Source of the DNA: Haliangium sp963772315
Lineage (GTDB): Bacteria > Myxococcota_A > Polyangia > Haliangiales > Haliangiaceae
Assembly: GCA_963772315.1 (NCBI GenBank)
Contig: CAVYWJ010000003.1
Span: 2,418,001 to 2,482,000, forward strand
DNA: 64,000 nt
Direction of reading: 5' to 3'
Numbering within the stretch: the stretch's first letter is position 1; every line of letters begins with the position of its first letter. This document shows positions 56,775-64,000 of the stretch, piece after piece. Under the pieces are notes generated by a model. That model saw nothing but the letters and a program-made list of their open reading frames with translations. It was not told where the DNA came from and made no database searches. A program made the position numbers and the translations under genes.

Positions 56775-57661
56775 TCGCGCACGGCCGCGACCACGGCGTC
56801 GTCGACCGCGATGACGTTGGACTCGTGCGCGATCGTGTTACACGACACCACGCGGCTCATGCTGGCCCGGAGCTCGTCGTACGCGTCTGCCGAGAACACC
56901 GCGTGCACGCCCACGCACACCGGCGCCGCCAGCCCGGCGCGAGCGAGGTGCCCGGCCGCCTCGATCATCGTGCGCCCGGTCAACACGATGTCATCGAGCA
57001 GCACCGGCGTGGCGCCGCGGTAGATCGTCAGATCGGGCGCGGTGATCTCGACGTCGCGGTCGCCGTGGCGGGTCTTGGTGAGGATGACGTGCGGCGCGCC
57101 GAGCTCGGCCGCGACCGCGCTCACCCACTGCGCGCTCTCGGCGTCCGGGCCGACCAGCACGGGGTCGCGCACGTTGTCGCGCAGCCAGCCCGCGATCGCA
57201 GGCGCGGCGTGCGCCACCCGCGTCGGGATCGTGTAGATCTGGTCCAGCGACTGCCAGCGATGGAGGTGCGGATCGACAGTGACCAGCCAGCTCAGCGAGC
57301 GCGACAACAGCTCGGCGAAGTAGATCGACGTGATGCCTTCGCCGGGCCGGAAGCGCTCGTCCTGGCGCATGAAGGCCAGGTACGGCGCGACCAGCCCGAC
57401 CTCGGCCGCGCCCAGATCGCGGCAGGTCGAGGCCAGGAACAGCAGCGCGAGCAGCTGGTCCTGCGGGTGGTGGAGCGTGCAGGCCAGGATCACCGACCGG
57501 CCGGCGACCGGCGTCTCGAGCCGGACATAGACCTCGCCGTCGGGGAAGGTCCGCACCAGGCACGCGCCGGGCTCGGCGCCGAGCGCGTCGCACAGCCGGC
57601 GCGCCAGAGGCTCGTTGCCCGGCACGGCGAACACAACGGGTTGCATGGACGTACTGCTCAT
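56762..57661 (-). CDS. Ribose-phosphate pyrophosphokinase-like protein
   Basis: A 299-residue PRPP-synthetase-like protein. FAVPGNEPLARRLCDAL and FPDGEVYVRLETPVAGRSVIL form the ATP-binding N-terminal half. The DPH motif is present in LVTVDPHLHRWQSLDQIYTIP and the PRPP-binding loop is VLLDDIVLTGRTMIEAAGHLA. It is of the class III/archaeal-like short type. It transfers pyrophosphate from ATP to ribose 5-phosphate. It is probably not the only such enzyme in the cell, so a specialised role is possible. I start it at ATG 57661; the alternatives at 57646 and 57670 differ by a few residues. Confidence 0.9.
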   Translation of the reverse strand: MSSTSMQPVVFAVPGNEPLARRLCDALGAEPGACLVRTFPDGEVYVRLETPVAGRSVILACTLHHPQDQLLALLFLASTCRDLGAAEVGLVAPYLAFMRQDERFRPGEGITSIYFAELLSRSLSWLVTVDPHLHRWQSLDQIYTIPTRVAHAAPAIAGWLRDNVRDPVLVGPDAESAQWVSAVAAELGAPHVILTKTRHGDRDVEITAPDLTIYRGATPVLLDDIVLTGRTMIEAAGHLARAGLAAPVCVGVHAVFSADAYDELRASMSRVVSCNTIAHESNVIAVDDAVVAAVRDVLA

Positions 57662-57881
57662 GAGCACCAACGAAGACGCGACCTAGCATAGCGCGCCCGA
57701 CCCGCAGCGCGAGGATCGGAGGCGGCGAAGTCGTGTCCGTGGTCGGGACAATCGCCGGGACAATCGCGGGGCCCGTCAGCCGCAGCGTTTCTCGATGATA
57801 CGTTCGCCCGGCGCTTCTGCTATACCGCGGTCCATGGGCGGAAGAGCAACGCCGCGCAGGACGCACCCCAGACACGTGGCC

Positions 57882-58424
57882 ATGCCACGCTTGCCGCTGG
57901 GTGAGGACGCGCTCCTCAGGCCGCTCCGCGATCGCGACGCCCGGGGCCTGCTCACGGTGATCGATCGCAACCGGCCGCGTCTACGGCGCTGGCTGTCGTG
58001 GCTCGACGAGCACCGCGACGTCGAGGCCGTGCGCGCCCTGATCGCCAACCACGCCCGCGACTTCGCGCGCGGCCGCTCGGTGCGGCTCGGCATCGAGTAT
58101 CACGGCCAGGTAGTCGGCATCGTCGGTCTGCAGCGCATCAACCAGATCGACCGCACCGCCTCGCTCGGCTACTGGGTCAACGCCGAGCACGAGGGCCTGG
58201 GCCTGGTGACCCGCTCGGCCGCGGCGCTGTGCCGCCACGGCATCGAGGATCTCGGCCTCGGCCGCATCGAGATCGCCGCGGCCACCGACAACCAGCGCAG
58301 CATCGACGTCGCCAGACGGCTCGGCTTCCGCTTCGAGGGCGTGCTGCGCTGCCGCGAGTGGCTCTACGACCACTACGTCGACCACGCCGTGTACTCGCTC
58401 ACGCGCGCCGATCCCGTCCCCTGA
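57882..58424 (+). CDS. GNAT-family acetyltransferase (RimJ/RimL-like)
   Basis: A 180-residue acetyltransferase. LPLGEDALLRPLRDRDARG opens, followed by GYWVNAEHEGLGLVTRSAAAL (the acetyl-CoA pyrophosphate loop region) and NQRSIDVARRLGFRFEGVLR (the typical N-x-x-S-x-x-v-a-x-k-x-G-F motif). It resembles N-terminal ribosomal-protein acetyltransferases and related N-acyltransferases. The substrate is unknown. ATG 57882 is chosen on family length; an in-frame ATG at 57834 would add a 16-residue basic extension. It is divergent from the PRPP-synthetase-like gene. Confidence 0.9.
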   Translation: MPRLPLGEDALLRPLRDRDARGLLTVIDRNRPRLRRWLSWLDEHRDVEAVRALIANHARDFARGRSVRLGIEYHGQVVGIVGLQRINQIDRTASLGYWVNAEHEGLGLVTRSAAALCRHGIEDLGLGRIEIAAATDNQRSIDVARRLGFRFEGVLRCREWLYDHYVDHAVYSLTRADPVP

Positions 58425-58482
58425 GCAGCACGCGCAGCGCTCAGCCGAGCAGCACGCGCAGCGCTCAGCCGAGCAGCAGCCG
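58423..58482 (+). repeat. 24-bp tandem repeat spanning two stop codons
   Basis: Two perfect units (58423-58446 and 58447-58470; unit begins GAGCAGCACGCGCAGCGCTC) plus a partial third cover the stop of the GNAT gene and the stop of the convergent SDR gene. Confidence 0.88.
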
Positions 58483-59190
58483 CAGCCGGTTGGGCCAGGC
58501 GATGAGCCAGAGCAGCGCGGCCATGCGCCAGGGGTGACTCATGCGCCGCGGGCGGCGCTTCATGCAGCGCAGGACGCGCCTGGCCGCTGCCTCGGGCGTG
58601 ATCAGGAACGGACGCACCGGCGACCTGGCCATCTTGGTGTCGACGAACCCGAAGCGCAGGTTGGTGACGTACACGCCGCGCTTGCGCACGGCCAGGCCCA
58701 GGCGCTCGAGATAGGCGGACATGCCGGCCTTGGACGCGCCGTAGCTCGGCGCCCCCGGATCCGGGAACGTGTCGGCCAGGCTGGACAGGCCGATGATGTG
58801 GCCGTTCTCCAGCGCGAGCATGCCCGGCAGCACGGCCTCGATGGTGTGCACCAGGCCGATGAGGTTGACGCCGAACACCGCGCTCTCCTCGCCCAGGTGC
58901 GCGAGGTCGAGCGCCTCGCCGATGCCCGCGCAGTAGACGCAGACGTCCACGCCCCCGCTCTCGGCCCCGACGTCGTCGGCGGCTTCGGACAGCCGGTCGC
59001 GATAGTCGGGCGCGCGCACGTCCGCGACCACGTGCCGGTAGCGCGCCGCCAGCGCGGGCGTCACGCCCAGGCGCTCGGGCGGCAGCGGGCTGCGCGACAG
59101 CCCGGCGACGTCGAACCCGCGCTCGAGCAAGGCCCGCACCAGGGCCAGGCCGATGCCGTCGGAGCTGCCGATGACGAGGGCCGCGGGCAT
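58465..59190 (-). CDS. Short-chain dehydrogenase/reductase
   Basis: A 241-residue SDR. Cofactor motif ALVIGSSDGIGLALVRALL (~5-23), NAG-like VCVYCAGIGEALD (a Cys-Ala-Gly variant of the usual N-N-A-G), catalytic Ser and Tyr-Lys in IGLSSLADTFPDPGAPSYGASKAG. The C-terminal ~45 residues (VRPFLITPEAAARRVLRCMKRRPRRMSHPWRMAALLWLIAWP) are basic and then hydrophobic, suggesting membrane association as in lipid-modifying SDRs. ATG 59190 lies 21 bp downstream of the GGDEF gene stop. Substrate unknown. Confidence 0.9.
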   Translation of the reverse strand: MPAALVIGSSDGIGLALVRALLERGFDVAGLSRSPLPPERLGVTPALAARYRHVVADVRAPDYRDRLSEAADDVGAESGGVDVCVYCAGIGEALDLAHLGEESAVFGVNLIGLVHTIEAVLPGMLALENGHIIGLSSLADTFPDPGAPSYGASKAGMSAYLERLGLAVRKRGVYVTNLRFGFVDTKMARSPVRPFLITPEAAARRVLRCMKRRPRRMSHPWRMAALLWLIAWPNRLRLLLG

Positions 59191-59211
59191 CGGTTCACCT
59201 GCCGGGAGGGC

Positions 59212-61415
<2,204 letters not shown>

Positions 61416-61419
<4 letters not shown>

Positions 61420-61773
61420 GGTGCGGGTGCCTCTTCCATGCGCAGGATGATCTCGCCGGGCAGCACCATGCCGAGCTTCCTCGCGCGCGATGTCCTCGAT
61501 GGCCGTGACATCGGTCTTGAGGGCCTCGATCTCGTAGCGCAGCCGCTCGTTCTCCTCGGCCAGCACCTGGCTCCCGGCCACGGCGCGCTGGTACTGCTCA
61601 CGCAGCGACTGAGCCTTGCGGGCGCTGTCGCCGTCGAGCAGCTTGTAGGGCAGGTAGGCCAGGCCGACGGCGAGGCCGGTGGCCAGCGCCATGCGCAGCG
61701 CCCAGCGCTGCCAGCGCGGCGACCGGGCCGGCATCCAGCGGCCCAGGCGAGGCTCGGCGGCCAGGCTCACCAT
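61416..61773 (-). CDS. FtsB/DivIC-like cell-division protein (apparent frameshift)
   Basis: Corrected length 118 residues. ATG 61773 (MVSLAAEPRLGRWMPARSPR) gives one transmembrane segment (WALRMALATGLAVGLAYL) followed by a coiled coil (SLREQYQRAVAGSQVLAEENERLRYEIEALKTDVTAIEDIAREE) and a conserved-type ending, LGMVLPGEIILRMEEAPAP, which after frame correction gives the ARExLGMVxPGEI signature of FtsB/DivIC. FtsB, FtsL and FtsQ form the septal activation complex in the inner membrane. The frame breaks at 61473-61479, where GAAGCTC on the coding strand should read GAGCTC. The stop overlaps the GGDEF start (ATGA), which supports this frame. Identification with ftsB is by architecture only. Confidence 0.85.
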
Positions 61774-62058
61774 GCGATCTACCCAGTGCACGGCACGAAC
61801 ATAAAGAGGGGGCCGGGGATGGGCAAATTTCTGGCCGTGCGGCCGCTGGGCGCGCTGGCGCGTGCTGGCGCTCGAAGCGCCGGGAGTGGGCATTGCGTCG
61901 GCAGTTGCGGGCTCGTCGTCGTGGGGACGCGAGCGGGTTCGGGCGGACGCGGGGTCTTGCTGGCTCGTCGTGGGGGAGGTGAGGGGCCTTGCAAGCGAAG
62001 CGCTCGCCGATCAGCGTTACCGACCTCGGCCGGTCATGCGCTCGATTCGACCGCCGAG

Positions 62059-63708
62059 CTACTGCATGGTGAAGCCCTGAGTGATTGGGTTCGTCTGAGC
62101 GTTGCGGGGGTTCTTGTTGTCGAAGGTCCTGAACTCGAGAAACGTCTGCTGCTGGTTCCCGCAGTTGAGGCCATCCGCGCCGGTAAAGACGTGGGAGGTC
62201 TGCGGAGCGGTCTTGGTCACAGGCGTGCGGGTACAGCTAGTCTGCAGTCGTGACGGGATGACGCAGATGTCTACGCCGGCGTAGTCCGAGTCGCTGGGGT
62301 TGGTCCAGGTCACCGTCATCGAACAAGTCGCGAGAGTCGTCTGCACGATGGCGTTGGAGATCGGGCCCGGCGGCGTCGTATCGCGAGCGAAGTCGAGGGT
62401 GATCGGGGTGTTGCTACAACTGAGTTGGCCGCTCGCCGTCTGGCCACTGCTCACCTTCGTGGCGTTGATCGAGTAGGTGAAGTTCTTCGCTGCGTTGGAA
62501 AATGCGATGAAATCGCTATTCGATGTATAGTTTTTCGTGGTGACCGAGCCGAACCCAGTCGGGCCGCTCAAGGTGACGTTGTATGTATCGCCGGAGGTAT
62601 GGCCAGCGAAGTCAGCTCTGATGTTGCAGAGCTCGCCCTTGTTATCGAGATTATAGATCGACCAGCGGGTGACCTCGAAGCGATAGGCGTTGGCGCTCGT
62701 ATCATAGGTAGCGGTACCGTCAAGCTGCCAGGTGTCGTCGTCATCTGTTGCGCGCCAAAGATCGATGTTCGGCGCCAGGCCAATCACATTCGGCGACATG
62801 GGCATCGCCACCCGGAAAGGCTCACCGGCGTTGCTGAAGTCGGTATACGCGGTGCCACTCTCGGCGCCGGTGAAGGTCATGCCGATCATGCCGCGTGAGA
62901 GCAAGCCGTAATCCGTGGTGCCATCGCTTCCCCTGAGCGGCACCGGCACGGAGGCCATGGCGTCGGAGTCTTCAGAGTCATAGTACCAGCCCTTGACGTC
63001 GAGATCCTCGTCGATACCGGGGAGAGCAGGGATCTGGACAAAGGCCTCGCCGACCGTGGCGTCGTTGGGCTGGCTCGGGTCGATGGTCATCTGTAGGTCG
63101 GCCCGACGTATCATGATCTCCTGATCCGTGACGCCATCGGGGAAATCGCTGGTATCGACGCGCAAGGGCAAGAACTCTGCCCCTGCGTCGATGAAGAGGG
63201 TCCCATCGGTGGGCGCGTCGGTCACGGTCCAGGTGCCATCGGCGGCGCTGGTCGCGCTTACGCCACCGATGGTGAGGGTCGCGCCCGCGATGAGTGTATC
63301 GTTCTGGTCGCGGAGGATGCCCGAGAACGTGGTGATACCGTCGCGATTATTGGCGCAAGTGACGCTCACGTCGGCGACGTTTGCGCTGTCAATGGTGCCG
63401 CTGCCATTCTCCACCGTGCAGGATTGCCCATCAGGCTGTGCAGACACCGTGACCTCGTAGCGCGCGCCATTCTCCAGCGCGACGGCAAAGGTGAAGGCTC
63501 CATCCCCGGCGAGATCGAGGGCATCGCCGCCGTTGTTCCGCAAGGTGAGCGCGCCGCTCGAGCCGGTGACGCTGCCGCCCACGGTATACGGCGGCGTCAC
63601 CGAGGCATCCGGCCTATCGGGCTCGGCTGGAGTCTGGTTGTCGCCGCAGGCGGCGAGGGTGAGCATTCCGGATAGCAAGAAAATTCCACATCGACGATCG
63701 CGTAACAT
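62059..63708 (-). CDS. Large secreted lipoprotein with Ig-like/fibronectin-like repeats
   Basis: A 549-residue lipoprotein starting at ATG 63708 after AAAGGA. Signal MLRDRRCGIFLLSGMLTLAAC. The mature protein is Thr/Asp/Ser/Gly-rich and beta-strand-like throughout: a cleft-type Ig domain (GGSVTGSSGALTLRNNGGD, FAVALENGARYEVTVSAQPDG), a carboxypeptidase-regulatory-like domain (FSGILRDQNDTLIAGATLTIGG), a long middle domain, and a fibronectin/cadherin-like C-terminus (TVTWTNPSDSDYAGVDICVIP). Such proteins are common outer-membrane-anchored surface proteins in myxobacteria. The GC content is lower than its neighbours. No catalytic motif is recognised. Confidence 0.88.
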   Translation of the reverse strand: MLRDRRCGIFLLSGMLTLAACGDNQTPAEPDRPDASVTPPYTVGGSVTGSSGALTLRNNGGDALDLAGDGAFTFAVALENGARYEVTVSAQPDGQSCTVENGSGTIDSANVADVSVTCANNRDGITTFSGILRDQNDTLIAGATLTIGGVSATSAADGTWTVTDAPTDGTLFIDAGAEFLPLRVDTSDFPDGVTDQEIMIRRADLQMTIDPSQPNDATVGEAFVQIPALPGIDEDLDVKGWYYDSEDSDAMASVPVPLRGSDGTTDYGLLSRGMIGMTFTGAESGTAYTDFSNAGEPFRVAMPMSPNVIGLAPNIDLWRATDDDDTWQLDGTATYDTSANAYRFEVTRWSIYNLDNKGELCNIRADFAGHTSGDTYNVTLSGPTGFGSVTTKNYTSNSDFIAFSNAAKNFTYSINATKVSSGQTASGQLSCSNTPITLDFARDTTPPGPISNAIVQTTLATCSMTVTWTNPSDSDYAGVDICVIPSRLQTSCTRTPVTKTAPQTSHVFTGADGLNCGNQQQTFLEFRTFDNKNPRNAQTNPITQGFTMQ

Positions 63709-64000
63709 TTGTTTTCCTTTTGTTGTCGGCGAAATGACGCCCGCGCGCCCGGCCAGGGGCCAACGAGTGCAAGACGGCATTCTTCGTCCAGCGCTCGCTG
63801 CTCCCCTCACCGCCTGGCGCCCGTCGCAATTGGGCAGTGCCGACAGCGCAGATGCGGATCACGACAAACGAGAAAATTTCGCCAGCGACGAGGCCGTACC
63901 CGAGCCGCTGCCTGCGCCGCGGGACGTCCCCGTGGCCTCGGCCAGGGCACTGCGGGCCAGCTCGGCGCGACTGACCGCCACGGGCTGACACTCGAAAGGC
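63709..64000. other. Right-edge non-coding stretch
   Basis: About 290 bases at the right end upstream of the lipoprotein gene. I find no gene with convincing composition. The likely promoter of the lipoprotein lies here. Confidence 0.45.

Overview
The window is very GC-rich (around 70% by eye), densely packed and almost wholly protein-coding. I saw no rRNA, tRNA, CRISPR array or insertion sequence. Several features point to a myxobacterium-like member of the Myxococcota: a very large Ser/Thr kinase fused to a STAND-type NTPase, many lipoproteins of unknown function, a PilT-type ATPase, a GAF-GAF-GGDEF protein, and a polymorphic-toxin locus resembling those of social myxobacteria. The assignment is by gene content only.

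Layout. (1) 1-5483, minus: a tight operon with an FtsH-like AAA+ protein, a MoxR-family AAA+ protein and three small or unknown genes, the last running off the left edge. It resembles the predicted FtsH-type MoxR/vWA 'ternary' conflict systems. (2) 5635-13734, minus: Ser/Thr kinase-STAND protein, a secreted TPR protein, and two ABC ATPase/permease pairs joined by 4-bp overlaps. (3) 13805-21828: SDR, lipoproteins, a 2-oxoglutarate oxygenase divergent from an AraC regulator, a thioredoxin-reductase-like flavoprotein and an acidic unknown. (4) 22650-30281: a ~2,540-residue protein with an N-terminal sacsin/Hsp90-type ATPase domain and a C-terminal transglutaminase-like domain. (5) 30291-41000: a small membrane protein, LuxR regulator, HtrA-like protease, DUF1641 plus sulfide:quinone oxidoreductase, amine oxidase, PilT-like ATPase and a receiver/HATPase protein. 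(6) 41194-48250: secreted proteins and a polymorphic toxin/immunity locus with a full-length toxin, a chimeric immunity gene, further immunity genes, a duplicated leader and an orphan toxin tip. Its right edge cuts into the 3' end of a metallo-beta-lactamase gene. (7) 48250-64000: tandem MBL-fold hydrolases, PanE-like reductase, IDH/IMDH-family dehydrogenase, Imm21-like protein, secreted esterase, cytochrome P450, PRPP-synthetase-like protein, GNAT, SDR, GGDEF protein coupled to an FtsB-like protein, and a large lipoprotein.

Sequence quality matters here. Nine reading-frame breaks in otherwise convincing genes are each repaired by removing one base. Four lie in a GAGCTC context carrying one extra base, and two change GTCGAC to GTTGAAC. 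This looks more like a motif-linked consensus error than gene decay, so those genes are annotated as intact with a caution. The orphan toxin cassette at 47.0-47.4 kb is the exception and looks truly rearranged.
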